From NCBI RefSeq assembly GCF_021347895.1, contig NC_067121.1:36877974-36941973 (forward strand): 64,000 nucleotides of DNA. The letters are read 5' to 3'. This DNA comes from Acanthochromis polyacanthus (lineage: Eukaryota; Chordata; Actinopteri; Pomacentridae). The notes under the pieces were generated by a model, which saw only the letters and a list, made by a program, of their open reading frames with translations, was not told the origin of the DNA and ran no database searches. The position numbers were made by a program, and so were the translations under genes. This document shows positions 36,999 through 48,425 of the stretch, one piece after another; positions within the stretch are counted from its first letter, which is position 1, and every line of letters starts with the position of its first letter.

Positions 36999-36999
36999 G
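36895..36999 (+). repeat. Retroposon 3' tail ending in (ATT)n
   Basis: GTGAATGAATAATGGATCC, then TGTGAAGCGCTTTGAGTGCC, ACGCTATATAAATCTAGTCC and about ten ATT repeats (36968-36998). The string AAGCGCTTTGAG...CGCTATATAAAT followed by a short-unit tail is the conserved 3' end of L2-type LINEs and the SINEs that use them in fish. Only the tail is recognisable, as expected for a strongly 5'-truncated copy. The ATT run itself is a potential microsatellite. Confidence 0.75.
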
Positions 37000-37459
37000 A
37001 TTATGTGGTGAATTTTATATTGATGGTGACTGACAGCAGTGCTATGTAGTGAGGACAGTGAGAGGGCAGAAAAATGATGCTTATTTTCTTCAGTGTAACC
37101 AGTCGCCGTTTACACTTGCACAGCAGTCTTTCAAAGGCTGCTCAAAAGTACCTATGCAGAAGTAGAGGGGTATAGCCCAAGACAAACACCTCTGAAACCC
37201 ATTCTACAGGGGTGGTTCTTACAGTCAGATCATGTGCTCTGGTTTAGGTAATTTGGGGAATTATTTGCTTTCTTATGCATGTGAGACCATTAGTTGTGTT
37301 GTGCAAAAGTAGCGTTGGCATAAAGCAAATATAGCACAATTCCATGACTGTTGTTATCCCTATTATGGCAAGAACCACTCGGATAAGCACACAGACACCA
37401 CAGTCCATTGTTACTTTACGGCATGAAGGTCAGTCAATCCAGAAAAATTTAAAAAAAAA
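37000..37459. other. Spacer without a recognised feature
   Basis: Nothing could be assigned between the retroposon tail and the Tc1 relic; the terminal inverted repeat of the relic was looked for here and not found. Confidence 0.4.
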
Positions 37460-38400
37460 TTGAAAATTTATTCACGTTCAGTCACAAAGACAGATTCAAC
37501 TGCGATGAACAGACTCCCCGGAGGACCACTATCTGAGCTTCAAGTAGCAAATGCATCTCAACATCAACTGATGGAAAAACACGGGTCTTCATGGTGGAAT
37601 TGCTGCAAAAAGCATGCTATTGAGAGACATCAAGAAGAATAAGAAGACAACTATTGGGTCTAGAAATACAGGGAATGGACATAAGACTAGTGGGAATCAA
37701 TGTTGGTTTTGTCTCAAGTGTGAAAGTAAAGACATTGTTGCTAGCAGTCTTTGTGAGACGAAGTAGAATGGATGTTATCCACATGTGTGATTCCAACCGC
37801 AAAGCATGGAGGAACTGTGATGGTGAAGGGGATCATTTGGAGATTGTTGGAGATTTTTTTAGAATTCAAGGCGACACTTTGCCGGCATGGCTACCACAAC
37901 TTCCTGCAGCGACACACCATCCCATCTGGTTTGAGCAAAGTGAGAACATCACTTGTGTCTCAGCAGGGCAATGAGCCAAAACACACCTTCTCCATTGTCA
38001 GAACCTGGCAGCTGGCTGCAGTGAAACAGCATCCCGTATGGTTTGAGCTCAGGCAGACCATCATTTGTTTCTTAACAGCACAGTGAACCACAGCACACCT
38101 CCAGGCTCTGTAAGGGCTGTGGGACCAGGAAACAGGAGGATAGAGCACTGCATCAGACGGCCTGACTCCAACAACCACCCACCTGAACTCAGCTGAGGTG
38201 GTTTGAGATGAGTTGGACAGCAGAGTGAAGTTAAAGCAACCAAAAAGTGTTTACAGTGTGTGGAAACTCATTCAAGGCTGTTGGAAAAGCTCCAAGTATA
38301 ACAACCTCATGAAGCTAGTTGGAGAATGAAAGGCATGCTCAGGAGTTATCAAAGTAAAAGTTGGCAATCTTGAAGAATCCATCATTTAAACTGTGTTTTC
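37460..38400 (+). mobile_element. Tc1-like transposase relic (family B)
   Basis: A decayed but nearly full-length Tc1-type transposase gene in several frames. In order: a block ending IERHQEE near 37642; a YREWT*D*WES block near 37670 (usual form EWT.DQW.SV.WSDE); CVIPTAKHGGTVMVKG near 37776-37823; HGYHNFLQRHTIPSGLS and SQQGNEPKHTF near 37895-37999; then DELDSRVKLKQPKS near 38206-38247 and a C-terminal KACSGVIKVKVGNLEESII block ending near 38390. Two key sites are lost: the catalytic Asp of the QDNDPKHT motif is Gly, and the Trp codon before DELD is TGA. Part of the PSGL/NxPKHT region is duplicated (38020-38110 repeats 37910-37990 with changes). Ends with terminal repeats were not found. A second fragment of this family is at 55810-56000. 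Family resemblance is strong; activity is excluded. Confidence 0.8.
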
Positions 38401-38486
38401 TTCTTGTTGTTTTTTGCTTCCTTGCAAAACTGTCCAGCACTGGCAATGCATTTTTATTGGTATGTTTATCCTTGTACCTGAAAATG

Positions 38487-39659
38487 TACATTGAAGTTGT
38501 AAGCTTACATATATGTAGGCTTCATGCTAGCAAATGATCATTTTTGCAGGTCAGTTACAACTTTTACTTGATGCATTACAAAAGTAATTTTTCCAACAAC
38601 TGTTAACAGTCAACTTTTTCTTTTTTTAATTCATTACATCATGATTTTAGTGGCTCAGAAGCTTGCGTACACCAAGCTAACTTCACCTCTAAACAGCTTG
38701 GATGATTCCAACTGTGAGACCTTCACAAGACTGGTTTATACTTGGCAGCAATTTTTTTTTAAATGTCTAAGGACACCACGTCCATCTGTGCAAAGATTAG
38801 TACATGGGTATTGGGCACCATGAGACCATGCAATGTTCCATCTCCGAGAAACTAAATTTCTTTGGTGTGAAAAGTGCAAATCAATCCTAAAACAACTGAA
38901 AAGGACGTTCTGAGGCCGCACGGCAGTACAAGTCCTACATGCACATAATGTGACATAATATGAAATGCCACCTAAAAAGGAAAACGCAAGTGCTCAAAAA
39001 CTCCTGGGACAAAGCGAAGAACATCATCTCAACTGCGAGGCAGAGTGGTGGCAGCATCGTGTTGTGGGGGTGTTTCACTGCAAGAGTGACTGATACAAAT
39101 AGATAGCATCATGAAGAAGGAAAATTATATGGACATACCTAAGCAACATCTCAACACATCCCCCACAAAGTTCCCACTCGGCCACAAATGAGCCTTCCAA
39201 CTTGAAAGCGATCCTGTCCTATAGCGCCAAAACTGGCTTAAGGACGACAAAATCAGGGCGTTAAAGTGCCATTGCAATGACCAAACAAACAGAAATTTCT
39301 GGCCAAGACTATTAAACGTATAAAAAACTGATTGAGTTGCATCAGGTCTGTTAGGAGGAAAAGGTCAAAAGTCCTGTAACGTCCTGTAAAAAGGTTGTGG
39401 AAAACAACCTAAAACGATTGACAGACAAAGCTACTCGTCCCATTGCATGTAAACTTCTGACTCACTTGGAATATGATGGAAGAAATTAAAGCTGAAAAAA
39501 ATCAATTTCTCCACCATTATTCTGGCTTTTTACATTCCTAAACTGAAGCAGTGATCCTAACTATCCTAAAACAAGAAAAGTTTAATAGGATTAATTTTTC
39601 GTAACGTGAAAAACTGAGTTAAATGTATTTGGCTGAGGTATATGTAAACTTCAGCTGTA
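38487..39659 (+). mobile_element. Tc1/mariner element of the Sleeping Beauty type, decayed
   Basis: A 1173-bp relic (intact relatives are about 1.6 kb) starting TACATTGAAGTTGTAAGCTT and ending GGTATATGTAAACTTCAGCT plus GTA. It shows the IR/DR layout of this group: each end has an outer and an inner repeat copy (left at about 38487-38516 and 38656-38676, right at 39445-39460 and 39636-39659), with TTTAAAAA-like spacer and AGTAATTTTTCCAACAACTG at 38582-38601. Inside, TTGGTGTGAAAAGTGCAAAT, GGTGGCAGCATCGTGTTGTG (39046) and GGAAAATTATATGGACATAC are the remains of the transposase gene. The middle is shortened, and the region of the catalytic DNDPKH motif (about 39203) is scrambled. It lies 86 bp from the family B relic in the same orientation. 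Confidence 0.85.
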
Positions 39660-42149
39660 AGACAGAAGACTACTATTTGGTTTTGCTAAAGTTTTCTGAG
39701 AAACGGAATGCGTTCACCTCATTCATTAGACCTCAAGGATTCAGAGTAAGCTGAGTGCATTTAACACTGAGAGTAAACCTAACATTGTTTAGAGAAGAAT
39801 CTTTTTAAATCATGAAACAGTTGAATGTATTAATGTTTGTAGAAGGCAATGTTATAGCTTCAGAGTTATTGCAATGTCACTCTGTGTGAAGCCTCCCATG
39901 TTCTACCAGCATATAAATTCAAACATAAACTCTGATTGTCATTGTTGTGTTCATGGTTTCACAGTAAAATGGTAGCAGATTTGTCTCCTGCAGATTTTCA
40001 ATTTGAAAATGTGAGTGCCACATTCTGAGTGACAAAACACTCATGACATCGTCTTCATTTCTGATTTTTAGAAGCAAATGAAAACTTCATTTTGTGCTTG
40101 TTTACAAAACAAGCTCCTAAGCTCCTCAAAAAACTAAAGAAAAAGGCAATGAAACAATATTAAAAGACAAGAAAGCAACAGGTTCACATACCGAGAACCA
40201 GAAGGTAGGAGTGATGTAGGAAGCAAACGAAAGATAAAAATAATATAGACAGGCAGCTGGGGATTGATTTTAAAAGGGAAAAAAAAACAGGACATTATCA
40301 CTCCAAATCTTTTTTAATGTTATGCCAAGAGGAAGAGAACATCCACATATTTGTGCATCATCCTGGTGAAGATCCTACTCTTGTTATTAAAGCTTCACAA
40401 ATTAATGAAAGCAGGTGCTAATCAGTGTATAAATATGTGTTCACATGGATGTAGTTTTGACATCACAAGGAGTCGAAGTAAAGTGACATAGCCAGTTATA
40501 AAGCTGATATTATAGTGGTGTAAAAATAGTTCCTCTTAAATGTCTGTAATCTCTCTTTATATGTATTTTAACACACTGTTGTTTTGAGCCTTGTGCATTA
40601 TTATCACCTTTTTGACATATTCAATTCAAATGTAATGTCACTTAAAGGTTAATGGTAACTTTCAATAATAAATAAATGCAGTTTGAAGCAAATAAAACCA
40701 AAACACATACGACCTGTAGCCTGTATGTAGCTTGAGATATACTTTGTTGGCTAGACAATGAGAAAACACCGCTCAGCGGGACTTCAGGGAAAGTGAGGGG
40801 GACATAAATATGATCTTGATAAGTGAAGGGTAAAAGTCCTACCTATATCTGTGTAACTTATGCCCTTTCGTGTTGTTGAAAAGGAAAGCAATATCCCTGC
40901 CTTTACCCTCTTTGATTTACACTGTATGGTATAAGTAAAGGCAATGCCTTGCTCTCCAGCTTTATTAAGATAAAATATGATTTCAAATGATATCTGGGAT
41001 GTTGACTGTCTTTGCTCTTGGGAATCCAGCGGGCAGAAATAATAACAGTCTCCTCATACTCCTTGACATAGCATCATTTCATTTTGTCTGTAGTTTATGG
41101 CTTCGTTTCCAATTTACCTTGTCGCTGCCTGTAGGTTCAGTGATGGCATGGCTCTGTGTGTGAGGGCACATAGTGCTGCATGTAGTGTCTTTGATCAACC
41201 ATTACCAGACTGCAGGTAGAAGGGAAGCACTTCAGTAACAGCCCTTTTGTGCTGTGACTTTCTAATGTCCAATAGTTACAATGGACAGTGAACAAAATCA
41301 CAGCAGGTATGGACTTTTAATTTATTCTCCCGGGGAATCGCTTCAATTTGATATTCTAAACTTATTCTCTGCAATCAATTTCAAGGTGAGAGCTCAGCAT
41401 GAGACAAAGGTGTGTTTCTTTTACGGAGTTTAACTTTGACAGAGCCAAGAGGAGGGGAGGAGGGGCTGCACTCGCTGTGTTATTACAAATTATTCGATTT
41501 CTACAGTCATTAGCTGGACATTTTAGAGCACTTAAAGAAGCAAACATAAATGTGCCTGCACACTTAAACACAAAACCACAGCTGTGTATATGTTGTGTCA
41601 AACACATGCTCCATTATACATGCAGCATAGTCAGGCCTGTTTAATCTTCACAGTTTGATCGATTTCTATGCTTGTGAACGATATTCTCATACAGATAAGA
41701 ACTAAAAAAAAAGAACAAAAAAAGGAAGAGGCATGGCTCTATTTTATCCACAAAGTCTGTCCCCCATTAATTGCCAGGGAAACAGCTTCAGGGTCTGTTC
41801 ACTGGATCTGTTACCAAGAGATTTTTGGCTGTCTAATTTCTGTCTTATGGAGAGACTTGTTTGCACTCACATATATTGATTAAACCGTCTAAGATCAGGA
41901 GAACCATATGGGCCCAGTGTCTGGAGAGAAAATCCAGAATTTATAATGCCACAAATGTAAGGCAGGTGAGAAAGGGGAAAGATGAATGAAATTTACACAC
42001 AAGGCCTCTGTACACTGCAGCCCTGCTGTCTGATCCAGTGGAACACATCTATGAGCGCATGAAGAGAATAAACTCAACTCCTGCAAGGAGGTGAGGCTGA
42101 AAGGAGTTAGAGAACAGAAATGTAAGATTTCCACGTGGAGTGCTTCTGC
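39660..42149. other. No gene or named repeat seen
   Basis: AT-rich with A-runs (40278-40288, 41702-41722). Open frames reach 81 codons and have no motif. Confidence 0.45.
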
Positions 42150-42695
42150 AACGATGAGTCAAAATATGATAGATGGAATGAATAATACCAGTTATCTTCT
42201 AATAACGGTGCATGTCAAGGTGTTAAATGTCTTAGATGGTAAGTGGGCAGTCAGTTCTCATAGTCACTGTGTTGGATGCAGGAGAAATGTGCAGGCATAA
42301 TTTAAGTGACCTTTTCTTGGTCTAGGCTGTAGCACTGTCAAAACCACAAACCTTCTGGCATGCTTTCAGTCAGCAGTAGTAAGTACGTACCAGAACAGTG
42401 GTCTAAGGAGTCAATACTTTGGATACATGAGAAAAAATTAAGTCTCGCAGTTGGACGACTTGATTAGACTATTACCGAAATGACAAAGTTTATTGGGGGC
42501 TTCTACTTAGAATTGGTGAGGATCTGCCAATAGCAATCTGAGGAGGGACAAATCATGAACTGACTGTTGGAACAGGTCCACAGCGACACCCGGGACTTGA
42601 CGGATCTGTTGCTAATTTTGTAGAGTTAATGCCTCGATGATGTGACACACAAAGGAACAACAGCATAGTGGTAGTGATGAAAGAGGCTCAGTTCA
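42150..42695 (+). mobile_element. Deletion derivative of Tc1-like family A, plus orientation
   Basis: About 545 bp. The left end ACGATGAGTCAAAATATG corresponds to the family A inverted repeat, followed by GAATGAATAATACCAGTTAT, GGTGCATGTCAAGGTGTTAA, GTGTTGGATGCAGGAGAAAT and ACGTACCAGAACAGTGGTCT, the 5' part of the element. After a jump it continues with GGGACTTGACGGATCTGTTG (about 42594), TAATGCCTCGATGATG and the 3' end, which is the last part of the transposase gene. The catalytic middle is therefore deleted. Its length nearly equals that of the copy at 11662, but the retained parts differ. Confidence 0.65.
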
Positions 42696-43184
42696 AATGA
42701 CCAACAATACATGTATTTCTCTCCCTCCACTTCCACCAAGTTGACAGTTTTTGTCATAACCATCCAAAATGCAAATGCTGACAATGCAGCTGTTTTCCAT
42801 TCAGCAGGTACAAAGTCTAAAGTGTGCACGTTTATACCCAAATATGAGTGATTATCATCAGGCAGGCCATGCTAATGCTTACAGTCAGGGTTTAAAGCTT
42901 AAAGATGTGAACACCACATGCAGTTCTTCCTGCTGGGTTTTTTTCTGTCAATAACAAACACCAACTTACTTTTGACTTTGATTCTTAGAAACACCAAGCA
43001 CGTTCATCATCATCTTCTTTTAGTGTGTTAGCATGATTTTACTTGGTAATTAACACAAAATATAATGGAAGTTAAAGGGAATATTAGTTTTGCAGCTATC
43101 TGGACATAAACCGAACTGCTACACAAATCTAATTTCAAAAGAGGCTCGACAAAATCACAATTCATCTTGATGACAGCATGTTTC

Positions 43185-43262
43185 GGCCAAATTTATTGAC
43201 AGCCACTCCATTAGTTGTTGAGACAATTTTTGTTAAAAGTACACAGTGGTATTGGAAAAACA
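43185..43262 (-). repeat. Reverse fragment of the CCCAGAGGATGA repeat family
   Basis: GGCCAAATTTATTGACAGCC, ACTCCATTAGTTGTTGAGAC and AATTTTTGTTAAAAG match the reverse complement of the part of the family that reads TGTCTCAACAACTATTGG and GGATTGCCATGAAATTTGG. Short and degenerate. Confidence 0.45.
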
Positions 43263-44216
43263 GGACCTATGTCAAGAGGATTTATCCACTGGAAACCATG
43301 AATTAATCCATCCTACTCATTCTAATATTTCTGTCCAGGACAAAGTAGTATCACACAACAAACTATTCCTGGAGGCATGCGTGGCTAAAAACATGAACTA
43401 TGAAGCAAGATATCCTTAAGAAAGATGGTTATCTTACAGTGGATGTTACCAAGGCTAATTTAAAAAATCAGAGGATATGTGTGCAAGAGCAGACCAACAG
43501 TTTATTGCACAAGAATATTTAATTTGAAATAGAAGCCAGAGAGATACAAGTATGGCATTTAGTACACTAATACACTTTGACTGATTTATTGCGGTTGATT
43601 AATGTGACTAAAAATGGACTGAATTTTAAACGATGTGTCTGTATGTCCTGCCAGCATGGCATGCATGTCATGCTGTTGTCGTCTGTCATCTGTGAAGTAA
43701 CATGCTGTCTATATATTCAAACTTATGCCACTTGTTTCTAAACGGGAATTTCTTTTATTATCTGCAAATACAATCCAGACAGCTTTAACACATGATGAAT
43801 ACCATGAAAAGAAAAGAACGGTGTGAAGTTGTTTCCAACTGTTCTGCTGGCAGCCGTCATATTCAGCGTGCGTGCACGTGCTTGGACACACCAAAATATC
43901 TGTGGATGTTTTTCAAAGAGTCCAAACTTTTAACAAGGCATGATTTAAAATAGTACAAGTGATTCATGTTGAGGTTCAGCATGTACTCAGACTGCAGTCT
44001 GCTGTGGTACATGCTGATATTAGTAAATGTGCCTCTTTCTGACTCGTTGCCATTTTCCACCCACTCATGACTTCTATACGCCGACAATATAAATACACAT
44101 CATATATCAGTGATCATAGGAGAAGAGTACAGGTGTGTTCTTTCTGGGATTAACAGAATAAAATAAATGTAATCATAAAGCAGAGATTGTAACAGAAAAT
44201 TACTGCAACCTAATCC
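43263..44216. other. No gene or named repeat seen
   Basis: Ordinary AT-rich sequence; a short inverted word GCATGGCATGCATGTCATGC lies at about 43653-43672. Confidence 0.4.
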
Positions 44217-45166
44217 GCACCTAACAGCCACAACATTAAAACCAAAGACAGGTAAGGGGAATAGCGTTGATTATCTTGTTACAATGGAACCTGTCAAGTG
44301 GTGGGATATATTAAGCATTGCTTGAAGTTCATGTGTTGGAAGCAGGAAAAATGGGCAGTGTAAGAATCTTTGAGACTTTGACGAGGGTCAAGTTGGCTGC
44401 ATTAGAGCATCTCCAGAGTTTCAGGTGTTGTGGCGTTTTTGGTAGAACTGGACTGTGTAGTTCATGTAGACGGCTGGGAGAATGTATAGTTTACCTTGGA
44501 AAGAGATGGCAACAGGATGCATTATGGAGAAATGCAAAAAAGCTGTGGCAGTGTGATCCTCTGGATAATTTTGGACTGGGAAATGTTGTGTCCTGACGTT
44601 GATATGGATGTTAGTTTTCGACTCTAGAAACTTGGAGCAGTCACAAGCTGGGGCAAACATTGATGTGATTGGTAATCAGAGTTTTTAATGGTTTTAACCC
44701 TCACAGTAGTGTTTAAGGCTTGATCAGAAGTCCCTACCCTCAAAAGGCGGTATTTCTCACCCAAAAACAGCTCACGTGCTCCTGCAATGGACAACTGTAT
44801 TTACCGTCTTGGTAATGGTGTTCTCTGATCACACAGTGTCCTCTTTCAGCAGCATAACATGCCAGACTGCAAGCAATGTTCAGGAATGGTTTGAGGAACA
44901 TGACAGAGTTCAAGGTGTTGGTTTGACCCTCAAATCTCCCAGATCTCAATCAGATCAAGCATCTGTGGACATGCTGGAAAAACAAGTCACATCCATTGAG
45001 GCCCCACCAGGGTCTGTTGCTAATAACTTGATGTGTGATACCACAGGATGCCACCTTCAGAGGTCTTCTGAAGTTGATGTCTCAGTGGATAAGATTGGCA
45101 GCACGAGGGCTACATACAGTATAGACCATTAAAGAGGTGGATTTATTGTAATGGATGATTGGTGTA
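44217..45166 (+). mobile_element. Tc1-like element, family A, longest copy
   Basis: A 950-bp copy with both ends visible: left ACCTAACAGCCACAACATTA, and right end read on the minus strand as TACACCAATCATCCATTACA. Internal order follows the family: TCTTGTTACAATGGAACCTG, GGTGGGATATATTAAGCA, GTGTTGGAAGCAGGAAAAAT, a gap, GGAAAGAGATGGCAACAGGA (about 44497), GGAAATGTTGTGTCCTGACG, then TGTTCAGGAATGGTTTGAGG (44877), ATCTGTGGACATGCTGGAAA and GATACCACAGGATGCCACC. The expected FQQDN stretch before the QEWFEEHD-type helix is altered, and the open frame at 44776-45132 is a mosaic of frames. Two internal segments of the 1.3-kb parent are missing. Flanks show no clear TA duplication. Inactive. Confidence 0.8.
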
Positions 45167-46829
45167 CATGGCTTTGATTATTTTGATGGATGTCAAAGTC
45201 ACCACCTTCAATTCAACAGTTCATCAAAACTTTGCTACTGAGTGCACATTAACCCAGATAACTGAACTACTGTGACTGACATAAGTAACTCTGACTGAGT
45301 TGAGCTAGCCGGTCTCAGTGTGCAGCCTCCTGAGGAGAGAGAGCTGTCAGCCAGTGCAAGTTGCCCTCAGTGAGATTTTGTGTGATGATCCGTCTTTTCA
45401 GGGCATTAGAGGTGCTGCCTGCTGACTGCATATTGCTTCAGGGAACATTGAGGGCTGTTTGGAAGCATGTGTGGAATCCATCTCCAAGCCTGTGCTGCTG
45501 TTGCTTCTGGGCAGCAAATTATAAGACAAAATGGTGTCGACTGCTGATGTATTGTAACAAAATGTATTAACTTTTCATTCTGCTGCCAGACGCCCCTAGC
45601 ATGCATGGTGTTTGGAAACATCTGTATAATCTGAAAATCTGTTTAGAATAAAATAGACCTAGCAGTGATAATCAGGCAAAATAAAGTGGAATACAATGTG
45701 AGATCACATTACGTATGATTTTATGACAACCAAACTGTTATAAGAAAACACCAAGCTATGAAACACCAAGGATTAAACACAAACAGAGAATCAGACTTTA
45801 AAAATATCAGTTTTGTCTCAGGAAAAAAAGTTTCTTTTCAAAAAGAAGATAACTATATTTCTCCCTGGGTTTGTACTAGCGTTTTTCTTTACCACCTACT
45901 GTACAGATAAAATGAGACAAACCAGTATGACAGCTCCTGCCTACAGTAGTCAAAGTCCTTTGTGTGCTATGAACCCTTTCCAAAAGCAGAAAACAGGAGA
46001 CTTTCTTCCATTTTTTGTCTGTTTTAAACCAGACCTTGATATTTCCCTCACCTCAACCAAGTGCTCCTGGTGCCTAAACACAAACCAAGTAAACTCTTTT
46101 TGTTTCAAATAGATGCTGTATTTCAAAACTGGGTATTTTCATGAAAGATTAAGAAATTACTGTTTTGTTTAGTACTGACACTCGTTAACTTGCCAGATAC
46201 TACTTTTCTTACTATCTTGATTGAAAAAAACTAATCCACTTGGCATTTTCTTTCCTATAAAGCATATTTGCTGTTGCAAATGAGTTGCATGTAAATGTAA
46301 TTTCTAGGAGGCGATGCTGTCGGATTGCACCCTTTTAAAGCACCACTGCCATAATGGACAGAAAATAGGAAGAAGAACGTATTGTGGTTTAATTATATAC
46401 CTCACAGTTGTTGCATTTACATTCTTGACTTCACTTTGAAATATAGAGTGAAAGGGAAGTATTTGTCTTTAGCTACTGAGCAGTAACACACTGCTGTGCA
46501 ATTATAATATGTTATTTATTTCACTTTGACAGAGAGCAGCGATTGTGTCGAGCAGAGCTTGCAGTGGAAATGGTTTTAAAGCAAGGATGTGACTGAAAGA
46601 GAGAAGATTGTTGCTTTTTCTTCAACGAGGTTGATGTGACTTTGCTCAACAAAGCATTCAAAATAAAGTACATAATCATATCGGTCACTATAGTCCTGAT
46701 GTTTAGCTGTAATTTTGATGAACTGCAGGTCAGATACAGGAATTTCCATAGAGAGGAGGTTGGGTCTGATGGATGGGTCAACAACATTTAGCACAGCACT
46801 TATTTATTACTGCCATGACTGTAAATGTT
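45167..46829. other. No gene or named repeat seen
   Basis: AT-rich sequence with open frames up to 99 codons; no motifs. Confidence 0.45.
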
Positions 46830-47300
46830 AAGGAACGTTTTTTTGTTGAACCCAAGCAGAGAACACACAGTGAGGCTGAGGCTGAGGCAGGATTCAGCGG
46901 ATTTAATGGAGAACTTGGGGGGAGATGAGGGAGGGGGAATTGGGTCTTGGGGAATCAGATGGCTTCTTGGCTGGAGGCGAGGGCAGCGGAGCCAGGGGAC
47001 GACGGCAGGTGGTCGCCGCGAGAGCACGAGAGTGTGGCGGCAGGGAACTGATGGAGGTTCGGCAGAGGCGAGCGGAGCGGAAGCTTGGAGACTCGGCGGA
47101 GGCGAGCAGGGTGGGAGCTTGGTTGCCGGGGAAGAGAAGCCAACAGACGGCTGAGCAGGAAGGCAGGGAGTCTGGTCGGGCAGACGGAGGACAGAACCAG
47201 GAATCCAAGGTGACACACAGAATAATCCAGCGGGGACAGGAGACGATCCGAGCAGCTGGGTCCAACTGTGTAGAAGGGAGGACAGGCAGGAATTAGTTAA
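46830..47300. repeat. G-rich block with internal near-repeats
   Basis: The plus strand is markedly G-rich (GGAGGCGAGGGCAGCGGAGC and similar), in contrast to everything around it, and is open on both strands for more than 100 codons. It begins GTTGAACCCAAGCAGAGAAC and contains GGATTTAATGGAGAACTTGG. Two units of about 34 bp lie at about 47058-47126, each with GAGGCGAGC...GGAAGCTTGG or GGGAGCTTGG. I recall fish dispersed repeats that start TTGAACCCA, include a TTTAATG word and continue G-rich, so a non-autonomous or LTR-derived repeat is the best guess. The open frames are Arg/Gly-rich with no domain and are more likely a composition effect than a gene. Confidence 0.4.
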
Positions 47301-47989
47301 ACGAAATACTGATCTCAGAATACGTACTTGGCGAGAGGGAAACTAACTGCACAAGCAGAGTTTACGATCTGGCAGGGTGTGGATGCAGGAACCAGTCTTT
47401 TATTGCAGGTGTGTAGATTAACTGATGACGCTCAGCTGCTCGAGATCTGGATGGACGCTGATGACTGAGTGGAGCCAGCCGTGTGGCTGTTATATTAACC
47501 CGTTGCGCTTCAGTTGCGCTTCAGTGTCCCGCCCGCGGTTCACTTTGAGATCTGCATAAGCAATTTGCTAAACGCTGAAACTGCAAACGCGATTATACAA
47601 ACACTATACACCGATGGAAAGCTTAGATTCTCATGAATCCGCCGGTATAAACCATATAACGTGCTTAACAGTGTTTATATAGCCTATAATATGAAGTGTG
47701 CTGAGGGCATTGTACTCACAGTAAATTCAGTACCGTGGATACTACAATGCAGCTGCAGCTGGTGGTGGAATAAGTAGTGGCCTGCGCCTGCAACCACAGA
47801 TGCAGTGTCAGGTCAGCCGCACAAACATACGACTATAGAAAAGACTGACTTCCCCGCACACAAGTAGCTAGCTTCTAGCTTCTTCTGGAGAGAGATTCGT
47901 CATTGGTGTGGACACCTGTCACTCAAACATGCCCGACCAACGGAGAAGCATCCGCCCACTGTGGGATGTTTGTGTCAAAATGATTCAAT
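47301..47989. other. Moderately GC sequence, no gene recognised
   Basis: May be a continuation of the G-rich block (CAGTCTTTTATTGCAGG at 47394, TGTTATATTAACCCGTTGCG near 47489). An 11-bp word GTTGCGCTTCA is doubled at 47502-47523. There is no coding motif. Confidence 0.35.
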
Positions 47990-48425
47990 CGCAAAAAACA
48001 GGCTTCAAAACTTTTTTCACTTCGATCGGGAAAAAAGGTGTTTGGATGCCAAAACAAAGTCGAAACACTCCGAACACTTTTTTTTTTTTTGCTTTGATTG
48101 AAAATAATTTTTTTTTTGATTGAAGTTATATCTTTTGTGATTGAGTAATAAAGAAACAAACGTCCTACTCATTTTATGGCTCAAATCCAAAAATATGACT
48201 TCAATCAAAAAATGTATTTTCAACAAAAAAAAAAAAATTCTATCAAAGAAAAAACGTGTTTATATGCAATTTTTTGGGTTTCAAATATTTTTTTTGCGTT
48301 TGAACAAGTTTTTTCTTTGATTGAAAACGTTTTTTTTTATTGAAGTGAAGTTTTTTCTGATTGAAAACATGTTTTGCGATTGGAGCAACTTTTTTTTCGA
48401 TTGAAGAATAAAGAAACAAATTTAC
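47990..48425. repeat. Array of poly-T/poly-A tracts joined by GATTGAA
   Basis: In about 430 bp the word GATTGAA (or its complement TTCAATC, with variants) occurs about eight times, each next to a run of 6-13 T or A: for example CTTTGATTGAAAATAATTTT, TTTTTTTTGATTGAAG, GACTTCAATCAAAAAATG, CTTTGATTGAAAACG, TTCTGATTGAAAACATG and TTTCGATTGAAGAATAAAG. The left and middle parts carry both orientations. The word GAATAAAGAAACAAA-like appears twice (about 48147-48160 and 48405-48420). It is not a simple microsatellite, since unit length and spacing vary. Confidence 0.7.

Noticed and set aside
46903..47296. Overlapping open frames of 120 or more codons on both strands
   Set aside because: They fall in a G-rich block where stop codons are rare in all frames; the products are Arg/Gly- or Pro/Ser-rich with no domain.
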